Shown here: positions 17,776-31,155 of the stretch, in pieces
How the letters are laid out: the number at the start of each line of letters is the position of its first letter
How positions within the stretch are numbered: the first letter of the stretch is position 1
Origin: Acidobacteriota bacterium
GTDB lineage: Bacteria > Acidobacteriota > Terriglobia > Terriglobales > Acidobacteriaceae
NCBI GenBank assembly: GCA_021805025.1
Contig: JAJZGF010000020.1
Span: forward strand, 1-35,473
Reading direction: 5' to 3'
DNA length: 35,473 nt
The notes under the pieces: generated by a model
Told to the model about the DNA's origin: nothing
Databases searched by the model: none
What the model saw: the letters and a program-made list of their open reading frames with translations, nothing else
Program-made: the position numbers and the translations under genes

Positions 17776-18127
17776 ATGTGCCTCTCCGTTCTGCGATCGG
17801 CCGTCGTGGTCCTGAGGGGCTCCACGGTGGACCGGTAAGCGTTTTCCAAACAAATCAGTCTACCAGCAATGTGACGCCATCCGGGGCCTCTTGCAAGGAT
17901 TCGGGTCGGGGTGCGGGTTGCCCGTCGCTCTCCCCATTTTCACAGACTCCTCGCTTTTTGCACACAGGCGTCGGTCGAGTCCCGGCGATGCAGCGCCCTG
18001 CTACAATAAGCGGGCAGATGACGTCCCACTCGCATGGTTGAGCATGCCGGTTTCACCTTACCCTCCTGCAACGAGCAGAGCGAATCTCAGGAATCCTGTC
18101 CATCCTCAGCGATGAGAGCGGAAGGCG
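17776..18127. other. divergent intergenic region between araD and the glycosyltransferase
   Basis: About 350 bases without a gene. TACAAT at 18002-18007 is a good -10 box pointing toward the glycosyltransferase, about 120 bases before its start, but the -35 region is weak. Nothing else recognised. Confidence 0.4.
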
Positions 18128-19135
18128 ATGCACACAGAATCCGGTTCTGAATCGCCACTGCTCTCGATCGCGATTCCAACCTACAATCGCGCGCGATTTC
18201 TTGACCGGTTGCTGTCGGCGCTGGACGATCAACTCCGCTTGCAGCCCGGTGTAGAACTGATTGTCTCCGACAATGCTTCTCCGGACGAGACGCCGCAGAT
18301 CGTGAGCAAGTTTCAGTCGCAGGGGCTGCGCATCCGGTATCTGAGAAACGAGTCGAATCTCGGCGCGGACGGGAATATTCTGCAGTGTTACGAGCAGGCG
18401 AAGGGGAAGTATGTCTGGGTTTTCGGGGACGACGATGTACCCGAGCCCGGCAGTATTGCCCAGGTTCTTTCCCATCTGCAGGGGCAGGAGTACGACCTGA
18501 TTTATGTCGCCTCCAGCGCATTTACCGAGAGCTATACGCCGCGACAGCAGAATGGCAGCAGAGGCTTTACGGTCATCAATCGGGCGGATTCGCTGGCTTG
18601 CCACGTGAATATATTTTTCACTTTCATCAGCGGCAACATTGTGAGCAAGGAAAGGGTCTCGTCGCTGGCTCACCCGCCCTTTGCGGAGCTTGTCGGCACG
18701 AACCTGTTGCAGCTGGGCTGGATCTACACGGCGTTGGATCATCACCGCCGCAGCCTGGTTCTGCATGACCAGCTTGTGGCCACTCTGACGGACAATACCG
18801 GCGGGTATGCTCTTTTTCGTGTATTCGGGCCCAACCTGCGGGGCATTACGGACGACTGGCTCCGTTCGCCGCGCACGCGCCGCCCGATTCTGAACGGCGC
18901 CCTGCAACGTTTTTTTCCACCCTTTCTGCTGAGCCAGAAGGCAAGTCGCGGGACGTTTGTCGGGGAGGATCCACACAAAACGCTGGAGCCGGTCTTCGGC
19001 GGCAATTTTCGTTATTGGGTTTTCGATTATCCCATCTTCAGAATGCCGCGACGGATGGGCCGGGTGTGGATTCTTTTCCTCCGGGTGGTGAACCGATTGG
19101 ATAGACTTCTGGGAAGTCCGTTGCTTCGGTTCTGA
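18128..19135 (+). CDS. family 2 glycosyltransferase
   Basis: 335 residues. The GT-A fold is plain from SIAIPTYNRARFLDRL at the N-terminus, ELIVSDNASPDET, YLRNESNLGADGN and the metal-binding acidic motif VWVFGDDDVPEPG near residue 100. No membrane helix is obvious, so the enzyme is probably cytosolic or peripheral. It would add a sugar from a nucleotide donor to a growing surface polysaccharide or glycolipid. The decayed acyltransferase and Wzz-like genes immediately downstream suggest it is a survivor of a larger exopolysaccharide locus. Confidence 0.88.
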   Translation: MHTESGSESPLLSIAIPTYNRARFLDRLLSALDDQLRLQPGVELIVSDNASPDETPQIVSKFQSQGLRIRYLRNESNLGADGNILQCYEQAKGKYVWVFGDDDVPEPGSIAQVLSHLQGQEYDLIYVASSAFTESYTPRQQNGSRGFTVINRADSLACHVNIFFTFISGNIVSKERVSSLAHPPFAELVGTNLLQLGWIYTALDHHRRSLVLHDQLVATLTDNTGGYALFRVFGPNLRGITDDWLRSPRTRRPILNGALQRFFPPFLLSQKASRGTFVGEDPHKTLEPVFGGNFRYWVFDYPIFRMPRRMGRVWILFLRVVNRLDRLLGSPLLRF

Positions 19136-19154
19136 AGGATTTGTCTGAACCTGA

Positions 19155-19470
19155 ATGAACAAGATTCGTAATTTCATGCAATTGAACGGGTGGTATCTTC
19201 TGGGCGATGAGCTGTGGACTCGCACCCGCGGGCTCCTCCGCGGCAGGCTGCTGGGGCGGCAACTGCGCACCCAGGGGCTGCATATCGGGCGTTATGCGCG
19301 GCTGCGCGGCCTGCGATACATGCAGATTGGCAGGGATTTCTAAGCTGGAGACAGCTTGTGGATTGAGGCCGTAGCGCGCTATGAGAGCCAGATGTTCGCG
19401 CCCGCATCGTATCGGACAAAGTATACGTGTGAGCCAGTGGGTCCATATTGCGGCGACAAACTCGGTTGTG
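19155..19470 (+). pseudogene. decayed hexapeptide-repeat acyltransferase (5' part)
   Basis: ATG 19155 opens a 62-residue frame ending LRYMQIGRDF and TAA at 19341-19343. Reading past the stop in the same frame continues plausible family sequence (AGDSLWIEAVARYE). After about 19400 the homology moves to another frame with IRVSQWVHIAATNSV. These pieces match the start of a left-handed beta-helix O-acetyltransferase of the polysaccharide type. The gene therefore has a stop, a frameshift and a lost 3' end, which runs into the Wzz-like remnant near 19465-19475. Confidence 0.7.
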
Positions 19471-19471
19471 T

Positions 19472-20605
19472 GCCGTGCTGTCGGTGATCGTCGCCTTTGT
19501 TCTCCCCTAGGGCTACAAAGCGTCAGTGACGCTGCTTCCGCCGCAGCAGAACGCCTCGATCGGCGCGGCCCTCTCTTCTCAACTGGGCAGCATGGGTGGG
19601 ATGGCTGCGCTGGCGGGGGGCGGGCTGGGCATCAAGAACCCCAACAACATGTATGTGGCCATGCTGAAGGTCCGAACGGTTGAAGACGCGATTGTCCAGC
19701 ATTTCGGGATTGCGCAGGAGTACCACAAGCATTATCTTTCTGACGCGCGCAAGGCGCTGGAGAACCATACGACGGTAGACGGCAATGGGAAGGACGGCCT
19801 CATCCACCTGTCTGTCGACGACCGTGACCCGCAGCGCGCCGCGGAGCTTGCCAACGGATATGTGGACCAGTTTCGCAAACTGTCAGAGCATCTGGCGATT
19901 TCGGAGGCTTCGCAGCGGCGGCTGTTTTTCGAGCAGCAGCTTGAGCAGGCCAAAGACAGCCTGGCGACCGCCGAGGAAGCGCTCAAGCTGACTGAGCAAC
20001 AGACGGGGCTGATCCAGCTTGACAGCCAGACGCGCGCACTGATTGAGTCGGCCGCGCAGCTTCGCGCCCAGATTGCGACCAAGGAAGTTCAGATCAAGTC
20101 TTTGGAGACTTTTGCGACCGGCCCGAATGCGCAAATCGTGCAGGCGCAGCAGGAGCTGGAAAGCATGCGCACGCAGCTTGCCAAGCTGGGCGGGTCTGAA
20201 TCCGGATCGGAGGCCAGCCTCCTGGTGCCGAAAGGCAGAGTGCCGGAGGCGGGACTCGAATACGTTCGCAAGCTGCGCGACGTGAAGTACTACGAGACGA
20301 TTTTTGATATTCTGGCCCGCCAGTTTGAGGCCGCGAAGCTGGATGAAGCGCGGCAAGGCACCGTGATTCAGGTTGTCGATCCCGCTGTTCCTCCGGACAA
20401 GAAATCGTCTCCTCGACGCCTTCTGATTGTGCTTGGGGCCACGCTGGTCGGATTCCTGATCGGCATGGTGTATGCGCTGAGCCAGGCAGGCATTGAACGG
20501 TTGAAGTCGGACCGTGAGACCAAGGTGCGATTTGAGAGACTGCGTCAGGCGCTTTCCTTCAAGGGCGAAGGGGTGGGCGCGACGCGGACGGGCGCGAACC
20601 CTTAG
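19472..20605 (+). pseudogene. 5'-truncated Wzz-like polysaccharide chain-length/export protein
   Basis: The frame starts inside the first membrane helix (AVLSVIVAFVLP), meets TAG at 19508-19510, then continues GYKASVTLLPPQQNAS. The rest is intact: Wzz beta region, a long coiled-coil (about 19880-20230) and a C-terminal membrane helix LIVLGATLVGFLIGMVYAL. GTG 19526 would give 359 residues lacking the N-terminal membrane anchor. Wzz-family proteins need both anchors to control chain length, so this copy is probably non-functional. Its stop codon overlaps that of hldE on the other strand. Confidence 0.72.
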
Positions 20606-22113
20606 GTCGTCTTCGCGGGGGAGAGCGATTGCGCGACGCCCCGCGGTTCCGGCAGCAACTGGCCTTTTTGGATCAGGTTGGTGGTCGAGAATCCGTCTAC
20701 CGTGGGGATAATGCGAACCTGGCCGCCCCAGGCGGCAGCTTCTTTGGCGCCCACGACGGTTTCATTGGTGTAGTCTCCGCCCTTGACGAGGATGTCAGGC
20801 TGAATGGCGGTAATCAGATCGATGGGCGTGGGTTGATCGAAGATCACGACCGCATCGACCGCGGCAAGGGCCGCCAGGACGCGCGCCCGCTCACTCTCAG
20901 AGACAATGGGTCTGCCGGGCCCTTTGAGCCCGCGGACTGAGGCGTCACTGTTGACTGCGACGATGAGCCGCTGCCCAAAGGAGCGCGCTTGTTCCAGCAC
21001 CGTGATATGTCCAACGTGCAACAGGTCGAAGCATCCATTGGTAAAGACGACGGTTTCGCCTTTTCTCTTCCAGAGGCCCACGCGAATCAGCAGTTCCGGC
21101 AGGTCGACGACCTTCTCTTTGGCGTGGAGCGCAATTTCAGGGGTCAGGGCGGCCATCAGCTCGTGCCGTTCCACGGGTACGGTGCCAACTCGGCCCACCA
21201 CGATTCCCGCGGCGATGTTGGCGAGTTGCACGCCAGTCTCGGGTGCAAGTCCGCAGGCGAGGCAAAGCGCCATCATCGCGATCACGGTATCTCCAGCGCC
21301 TGATACATCGAAAACCTGACGGGCCTCAGCAGGCGCGATGAACCGGCTGCCCTGGCGCACCAGAGCAATTCCTTTTTCACTCAAGGTTGCGATGAGGAAC
21401 CTGAGATCCAATTCCGTGACAAAGGCTTCAGCGGCGTGCAGCAGAGCGTTGAGGTCGTGTGAGTCAACCTGCGCCGCCTTTGCGAGTTCCATCAGATTTG
21501 GACAAATGGTTGTTGCGCCGCGATAGATGGAAAAATCAGTGCTCTTCGGATCGACCAGGACGGGGATGTCGAGCTTGCGGGCGGCCTGGATAATGGTCTG
21601 GCAGACCCTGGGCGTCAGCACGCCCTTGGCGTAGTCAGAAAGTACGATGGCATCGCAACCAGAAAGCAGCGCCAGGGCGGTCTCGATGAGGCGGTCATAA
21701 TCGCTGTCTGCCCTGAGGCCATTCCGCTCTGTGTCGAGGCGCAACATTTGCTGGCGGCCGCCCAGGATGCGCAGCTTTGTAATGGTGGGAAAATCGCTGC
21801 AGACGACAAGTCCGGCCTCGATGCCGTTGGATCGAATGCAGTCTGCCAGATGGCTCGCGTTCTCGTCAGAGCCTGTAAAGCCGACGACCCGCGCGCGGGC
21901 TCCGAGGCGGGCCAGAATCATGGCAACGTTGGCTGCGCCGCCAGGCTGCTGCGTCTCATGCGTGGCCAACACAACCGGCACAGGAGCCTCCGGCGAGATG
22001 CGGGCGACTTCACCCCAGATGTACTTGTCGAGCATCAGGTCACCGAGCACGAGGATGCTCTTGGACGCCCAGTCATGCTCAACGGTCCGAATGACGTTCT
22101 GCAGTTGTTCCAT
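20602..22113 (-). CDS. hldE: bifunctional heptose-7-phosphate kinase / heptose-1-phosphate adenylyltransferase
   Basis: From ATG 22113 there are 503 residues in two fused enzymes. The N-terminal PfkB-type kinase shows QPGGAANVAMILARLG and the catalytic DVSGAGDT. The C-terminal nucleotidyltransferase begins at VVFTNGCFDLLHVGH, with the HxGH motif, and ends with VKGGDYTNETVVGA. It phosphorylates D-glycero-D-manno-heptose-7-phosphate at C1 and then attaches AMP, two steps toward ADP-heptose for LPS core. gmhA, which supplies the substrate, lies directly upstream; the unshifted gmhA frame would end in a TGATG overlap with this start. A TTG three bases upstream is also possible. Confidence 0.93.
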   Translation of the reverse strand: MEQLQNVIRTVEHDWASKSILVLGDLMLDKYIWGEVARISPEAPVPVVLATHETQQPGGAANVAMILARLGARARVVGFTGSDENASHLADCIRSNGIEAGLVVCSDFPTITKLRILGGRQQMLRLDTERNGLRADSDYDRLIETALALLSGCDAIVLSDYAKGVLTPRVCQTIIQAARKLDIPVLVDPKSTDFSIYRGATTICPNLMELAKAAQVDSHDLNALLHAAEAFVTELDLRFLIATLSEKGIALVRQGSRFIAPAEARQVFDVSGAGDTVIAMMALCLACGLAPETGVQLANIAAGIVVGRVGTVPVERHELMAALTPEIALHAKEKVVDLPELLIRVGLWKRKGETVVFTNGCFDLLHVGHITVLEQARSFGQRLIVAVNSDASVRGLKGPGRPIVSESERARVLAALAAVDAVVIFDQPTPIDLITAIQPDILVKGGDYTNETVVGAKEAAAWGGQVRIIPTVDGFSTTNLIQKGQLLPEPRGVAQSLSPAKTT

Positions 22114-22170
22114 CAACGGTTTTCAATCCCCGCCGGCGTTGCCTTTTCAGCCGTATGCACATGATCCAGC

Positions 22171-22734
22171 TCAATCCAGTCGCATAACATGTGCCCCGCC
22201 ACAAGGTGCGCCCTGGATGCGGGCAGTATCTCTGGAGGAGATGGCGAGGGTGTGGTCGGCGAAGGCAAGCATCTGTCCGCCGCCGCTTCCAGTGAAGGCG
22301 ACGGTTACCAATCCGCGTGTACGGGCTGCTTCGAGGGCGCGGATGACGTTCTTACTATTGCCGGAGGTGGAGATGCCGAAAAGCAGATCTCCGGGATTCC
22401 CGAGAGCTTCCACCTGGCGGGAGAAGACTTGCTCGTCCCCGTAATCATTGCTGATGGAGGTGAGGATCGAGGTGTCTGTGGTGAGGGCGATGGAACGCAG
22501 TCCGCGCCGCTCGCGGCGAAAGCGCCCGACGATCTCAGCGGCAAAATGCTGGGAATCCGCAGCGCTGCCGCCGTTGCCGCACCAGAGGATTTTGCCGCCG
22601 CGATGAAGGGTCTCCTGCATCGCCAGGGCAATGGACTTGAGCGCCGGCTGCTGATCGAGGAGCTGGCGCTCAACCTCGATGTGGTCGGCTATAGCTTGTT
22701 CAAAAATACAGGTAGTGTGAGGCGCGGTGGACAA
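22171..22734 (-). CDS. gmhA: sedoheptulose-7-phosphate isomerase with frameshifted C-terminus
   Basis: SIS-fold isomerase giving D-glycero-D-manno-heptose-7-phosphate, first step of ADP-heptose synthesis. Motifs: ILWCGNGGSAADSQHFAAE, LTTDTSILTSISNDY, GISTSGNSKNV and SRDTARIQ. The start is TTG 22734, preceded by GGGAGG at six bases. The end is abnormal: after RIQ the frame reads GAPCGGAHVMRLD and stops at 22171. One other frame continues with the expected family ending (HLVAGHMLCDWIEL) and stops at 22113-22115, overlapping the hldE ATG. This fits a 2-base loss near 22206-22213. The lost helix carries the conserved C-terminal histidine of the family, so activity is doubtful unless this is a sequencing error or recoded. 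Confidence 0.88.
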   Translation of the reverse strand: MSTAPHTTCIFEQAIADHIEVERQLLDQQPALKSIALAMQETLHRGGKILWCGNGGSAADSQHFAAEIVGRFRRERRGLRSIALTTDTSILTSISNDYGDEQVFSRQVEALGNPGDLLFGISTSGNSKNVIRALEAARTRGLVTVAFTGSGGGQMLAFADHTLAISSRDTARIQGAPCGGAHVMRLD

Positions 22735-22905
22735 AACCAACCTCCCATAAGTGGTTCTCTGGCTAGGCCTATTTTACGGGACCAATCCGCACATCCTCTG
22801 GATGAAGCGATCGATACTCACCAAGCATATGCGAGTTTCTCAGGGTGGTCCAGAGCCATGGCTGCAGGCAGGGCCCTTTCTGCGCGGTGATGGAGCGGGC
22901 GGCAG

Positions 22906-23235
22906 ATGCGGCGTGTGACGCAGCTCGTCAGAATGGACAGATGCTTCTGCGCCCGCCAGCGCGGCACGCTCATCGAACTCAACCGTGCCGTAGCCGCCTC
23001 CATGGCCCTTGGCCCCCAGGCTGGCCTGACACTCGTAGACGCCCTCGCTTCCGAGCCCTCTCTCGCGCGCTACCATCTTCTCCCCAGCGTCCGCGCCGAC
23101 CTCCTCTACAAACTAGGCCGTCACCGTGAAGCCCGCACCGAGTTCGAACGCGCCGCCGGTCTTACCCGCAATACGCGCGAACGCGACCTGCTGCTCTCTC
23201 GCGCTGCATCCTGCGAGACTGCCCCAACCACCTAG
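22906..23235 (+). pseudogene. C-terminal remnant of an ECF sigma factor
   Basis: LIELNRAVAASMALGPQAGL, LARYHLLPSVRADLLYKLGRHREA and REFERAA-type helical repeats match the C-terminal extension of the large ECF sigma factors that carry a TPR-like tail. The sigma-2 and sigma-4 DNA-binding regions are missing. The upstream text (LVRMDRCFC) looks like a frameshifted version of the preceding helix. It is therefore a broken end fragment, not an active gene. Confidence 0.6.
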
Positions 23236-23308
23236 GGGAATAACAATCGGATCATCGGTCTTGTCCGTCTTCTCGACTCTGTTGATGATCGCCTGGAATG
23301 TGCAAGAT

Positions 23309-23683
23309 TTACCGCGGCGCAATCCGAATGGTCGCGGCGCGAGCACGTGAGCTTATCATGGGCTTGAGGTAAGGACTTTTCGTGTATTTGGCTCGATAGG
23401 CCTCGTCGATCCGATCATTTGTCGATCCGTCGTCCACTGGTTCGAAGGCGACCTCTTTCGTCATGCCGGCGGAATTGACTCGCCCAGCCTTCTGCCGCAA
23501 GGCGGCCTGATACCAGCGAGATTCAATCCCGTTGTAGCCGCGCACGTAAAGGGCATCATCGAGGACCACTGACCAGATCCACGTCGGAGTCCCGTAGGTG
23601 GCACCATCCTCACGAAATGGCGATATACGCAGATCATCGGCGTCGGCGATTTTGCGGAGCTCTTCTTTTGACCATGCGGCCAT
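23309..23683 (-). CDS. DUF2255 family protein
   Basis: 124 residues, full length for the family. It begins MAAWSKEELRKIADADDL and contains YGTPTWIWSVV, YVRGYNG, SRWYQAAL and EAYRAKYTKSPYL. Function is unknown; the family is small, cytosolic, and often found beside oxidoreductase and regulator genes, as here. It is transcribed in the same direction as the SDR gene, 67 bases downstream of its stop. Confidence 0.85.
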   Translation of the reverse strand: MAAWSKEELRKIADADDLRISPFREDGATYGTPTWIWSVVLDDALYVRGYNGIESRWYQAALRQKAGRVNSAGMTKEVAFEPVDDGSTNDRIDEAYRAKYTKSPYLKPMISSRARAATIRIAPR

Positions 23684-23750
23684 TGCGATCTCTCTTTCTT
23701 CAAAGTGCGCACAGATAGGGAATAATGCCTCACATGGTTCCTTGTCTTCC

Positions 23751-24515
23751 TCAGCGCATGACGAAGCCGCCGTCCACGGAGATGGATTGCCCGGTCACGT
23801 AGCTTGCGGCGTCACTCGAAAGCCATAGAACTGCATCCGCTATCTCTTCAGGCCGGCCAACCCGCCCCATTGGGACGCTTTTCTCCATTGCCTTGAGTGC
23901 TTCGCCCTGGCCGCCTGCGACCATCTGATCAGCCATCGGCGTCCAAATAAGCCCTGGGCATACAGCGTTGACACGGATTCCCCGGGTTGAATATTCGAGC
24001 GCCGCACTCTTGGTGAAGCCAATGACTCCGTGCTTCGCGGCGTGATAGATTCCACGCTCGGCTCCTCCCACGAGTCCCCCAATCGAAGAGCAATTGACGA
24101 TCGCACCGCTGCCTTGTTCGCGCATCTGTCGCAACTCAAATCTCATGCAGCTCCATACACCGCGGAGATTGATCCCCATTACCCGGTCATAGTCTTCGCG
24201 AGTGGTATCGGCCGTCTCTGCAAGAACGTTTTGAACGCCCGCATTGTTGTACGCCACATCGAGCCGTCCGAAGGCGGCAACCGTCTGTTTGACCATGGCT
24301 TCCACCTGCTCGTCATCGGATACGTCACAGCGGATAGCCAGGGTCTTGTGACCTTTATTGGCAAGTTCTCTGGCTGCGAATTGCACGGCTTCCTCATTCC
24401 AGTCCGCCAGCACCACGGAGGCGCCCGATTCAGCAAAGGCTTTGGCTGTCGCAAGGCCCAGCCCTGATGCAGCTCCCGTGACGAGCGCGACCTTGTTTTC
24501 GAAAGATATGTTCAC
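23751..24515 (-). CDS. short-chain dehydrogenase/reductase (SDR)
   Basis: From GTG 24515 (GAGGAA 7 bases upstream) the protein has 254 residues. It is a classical SDR: cofactor loop TGAASGLG (13-20), NNAG motif YNNAGVQ, catalytic Ser in VNCSSIGG (about 143), Tyr157 and Lys161 in YHAAKHG, and RVNAVCPGLI. Asp in VVLADWN after the second strand suggests NAD(H) preference. The substrate is unknown. The longer frame upstream overlaps the secreted-protein stub and is not favoured. Confidence 0.88.
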   Translation of the reverse strand: MNISFENKVALVTGAASGLGLATAKAFAESGASVVLADWNEEAVQFAARELANKGHKTLAIRCDVSDDEQVEAMVKQTVAAFGRLDVAYNNAGVQNVLAETADTTREDYDRVMGINLRGVWSCMRFELRQMREQGSGAIVNCSSIGGLVGGAERGIYHAAKHGVIGFTKSAALEYSTRGIRVNAVCPGLIWTPMADQMVAGGQGEALKAMEKSVPMGRVGRPEEIADAVLWLSSDAASYVTGQSISVDGGFVMR

Positions 24516-24529
24516 TGCGTGTTCCTCGC

Positions 24530-24678
24530 TTTGCAAACGGGTTGTAAACTGCATGGATATCGTCGAGCGTCAATACTGCCTGAGTTGAGTCAGATTTCTG
24601 CATGATTCCTTTTCTCTCCGGTTGAGATGAAGCTGGAATCGAAATGAGCAAGACCGCGACCGCAAAGAAGGACTTCAT
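24530..24678 (-). pseudogene. signal-peptide stub of a lost secreted protein
   Basis: ATG 24678 opens with a good signal peptide (MKSFFAVAVLLISIPASSQ) and about 25 further residues ending near LTLDDIHAV. The frame then runs into the leader and start of the SDR gene in a different frame. The remaining 5' piece resembles the start of secreted carboxymuconolactone decarboxylase-like proteins, such as the intact fusion gene nearby; that assignment is tentative. It looks like a gene whose 3' part was deleted. Confidence 0.45.
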
Positions 24679-24699
24679 CGTGTGCCTCACCTTCTATTC

Positions 24700-25752
<1,053 letters not shown>

Positions 25753-26229
25753 TCAGTAGTGCTGCCAGGTGACTGACCAGTATTCGTCCGATTTTGCTGA
25801 GCGAATGATGAGGAGGCCTCCGCTCGTAAGCGTGTAGACGCGCGGCAGGTCTTTGCCAACGAGCCGATCGCCTGTAATCGAACCATCCACGTGATGGGTG
25901 AGTGTGTGCGTGTTTTCATCGATCGTGTAGCTTCCGAACGAAGCTTCATACCCACTCTGAACGTATTCATTCGAAAGAGAACTGGCTGACCTGGGATACA
26001 TCAGCTGCACGGACATGTGGCCATCTCGCGTATAGATCAGCATTCCTTTCGGCTGAGGAGACTTGCCTGCCCTGCTATCTGATGTTGGCGACTCGATGTG
26101 CTCCAGGCGCCACGCCCCGATCAGTCGTTCCCTGTCGCTTTGATGGTCTTGCGCCCTCGCAAATGGAATCTGCAGAACGCCGGTGATTGCCACAACCGCG
26201 ACCCATGGAGCATAACGCAAAGTCTTCAT
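25753..26229 (-). CDS. secreted lipocalin-like domain protein
   Basis: From ATG 26229 (AGAGGAA upstream) there are 158 residues with a signal peptide ending near FARAQ. The mature part starts RLIGAWRLEHIES and includes PKGMLIYTRDGHMSVQLM and the closing strand DEYWSVTWQHY, typical of the bacterial lipocalin-like family. It is likely a small periplasmic barrel that binds a hydrophobic ligand. It lies between two aldo/keto reductase genes, 27 bases after the upstream one, so it is probably in their operon. Confidence 0.78.
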   Translation of the reverse strand: MKTLRYAPWVAVVAITGVLQIPFARAQDHQSDRERLIGAWRLEHIESPTSDSRAGKSPQPKGMLIYTRDGHMSVQLMYPRSASSLSNEYVQSGYEASFGSYTIDENTHTLTHHVDGSITGDRLVGKDLPRVYTLTSGGLLIIRSAKSDEYWSVTWQHY

Positions 26230-26256
26230 CCCCGATTCCTCTCTCGCGCGACACAC

Positions 26257-27444
<1,188 letters not shown>

Positions 27445-27453
27445 TCAAAACCG

Positions 27454-28404
27454 GTGGCGAAACAAGCAGGAAAGGCCAGGGATCGAGGCAAAGCGGTGAT
27501 TGGAATGCGAGAAGAGCTGGCTCGCAAGATTGCTGCGCATGCACGATCACTGGGAGCGAATCCTACTGGCATCCCAGGGCTGGTTCTCTACCGTAGAACG
27601 ACGCCAACGGCGTGTTTTCTGGCCACATACGAACCGAGCGTTACGGTCTTCGTGCAGGGGCGGAAACGCGTCAATCTCGGAGGGCACGTCTACCTTTGCG
27701 ACGGATCGACTTTTCTCTTGTCTTCGATCGATGTTCCTGCCGAGAGTCAAATCGTCGAAGCCTCTGAGCAGGTCCCGCTCCTCTCGATGTTTCTTCAACT
27801 CGACATGCCGACTGTACGAGAGATCATTAGCCGCGAAGAGTTGCCGGAAGTTGAAGCCTCAGTTCATTCGCGCGGGATTACTGTGGGCGAGACCACGGTC
27901 GGTCTTCTCGACGCCTGCACACGGCTGATCGGCCTGCTTGAGACTCCCGAAGATATTCCATTTCTCAGCCATCTTATCCAGCGCGAGATTGTCTACCGCA
28001 TCCTCCGCACGCCGCAGGGGGAACGCCTCCGCGCCATCGCAACCACGGGCGATCTGAGCCACCGAACCGCAAGAGCGATTGCGTGGCTGCGGGCGAACTT
28101 TGCCAAGCCTCTGCACATGGAGGAACTCGCGACGGTTGCGCGCATGGGAGTATCTACGCTGCATCATCAGTTCCGCGCGCTGACAGCGATGAGTCCGCTC
28201 CAGTACCAGAAGCAACTGCGGTTGCAGACAGCAAGGCAACGGATGCTCATGGACGGGCTTGATGCTACCAGTGCAGCGTATGAGGTCGGTTACGAGAGCA
28301 TCAGCCAGTTCAGTCGCGAATACAGCCGTTTCTTCGGCAAGCCCCCGATTCGCGATATCAAGGCCCTCCGGGACAGCAAAGTCGTGCCGATCAATGCGGC
28401 TTAA
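27454..28404 (+). CDS. AraC-family transcriptional regulator
   Basis: 316 residues from GTG 27454; ATG 27505 is a plausible shorter start. The N-terminal half is the cupin-like AraC sensing domain (ELARKIAAHA, IPGLVLYRRT, TYEPSVTVFVQGRKRVNLG). The C-terminal half has two helix-turn-helix motifs: MEELATVARMGVSTLHHQF, and TSAAYEVGYESISQFSREY with SRFFGKPP. It probably controls the divergent reductase operon in response to a small molecule. Confidence 0.88.
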   Translation: MAKQAGKARDRGKAVIGMREELARKIAAHARSLGANPTGIPGLVLYRRTTPTACFLATYEPSVTVFVQGRKRVNLGGHVYLCDGSTFLLSSIDVPAESQIVEASEQVPLLSMFLQLDMPTVREIISREELPEVEASVHSRGITVGETTVGLLDACTRLIGLLETPEDIPFLSHLIQREIVYRILRTPQGERLRAIATTGDLSHRTARAIAWLRANFAKPLHMEELATVARMGVSTLHHQFRALTAMSPLQYQKQLRLQTARQRMLMDGLDATSAAYEVGYESISQFSREYSRFFGKPPIRDIKALRDSKVVPINAA

Positions 28405-28477
28405 CGCACCAGGAAGTCTCTTGATCAAGATTGAGCAGGAGTTCTTCGCTTTCGGCCCCGGTTCGCTCGGAGATCTT

Positions 28478-28939
28478 CTATTTCACGCTGTTGTAGTCCT
28501 TATCGCTGACAGGCTCCAACCAAATTGTCTTTCCCTTTTGAGTCGGTGTTACCGCGATGTAGGCAAAGCTACTTTGCGGGGATGCACCGTGCCAATGCTC
28601 CACTCCCGGAGCGCACTTGATGACATCTCCCTTGTGAACGATTCGTACCGGCTTTCCTCGTTCCTGATAATAGCCAGTGCCTTCCGTGATCAGCAGAACC
28701 TGACCGCCCGGATGAATATGCCAATCCAGCTTTGCGCCGGCTCCATAGACTGCTTGAGCAATGCCGGGATCGAACGTGCTGTCTCCGACGTTCAGTTCGC
28801 TCAGCCAGATTTTCCCTGTGTGATTCTTGGCGTTGGACAGTTCACCTTTTGGAAAGGGCGTACCGCTCGTTTGCGCCTGGCATTGGAAGACGCATAAGAT
28901 GCCCGCCACAAGGGCGATAATTCGGAGTCCCGTTCTCAT
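28478..28939 (-). CDS. secreted cupin domain protein
   Basis: From ATG 28939 (AAGGAG six bases upstream) there are 153 residues. A signal peptide ends near CQAQ. The single cupin barrel has metal-binding histidines in DWHIHPGGQ and EHWHGASP. Such small cupins often accompany carboxymuconolactone decarboxylase-type proteins. It starts 18 bases after the cupin-decarboxylase fusion gene and shares its operon. The substrate is unknown. Confidence 0.82.
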   Translation of the reverse strand: MRTGLRIIALVAGILCVFQCQAQTSGTPFPKGELSNAKNHTGKIWLSELNVGDSTFDPGIAQAVYGAGAKLDWHIHPGGQVLLITEGTGYYQERGKPVRIVHKGDVIKCAPGVEHWHGASPQSSFAYIAVTPTQKGKTIWLEPVSDKDYNSVK

Positions 28940-28957
28940 GCTTTTCTCCTTCACAAC

Positions 28958-31150
<2,193 letters not shown>

Positions 31151-31155
31151 TGTGG

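Noticed and set aside
18053-19270. A 405-residue minus-strand frame opposite the glycosyltransferase.
   Set aside because: Low-complexity basic sequence with no motifs, opposite a well-supported GT2 gene.
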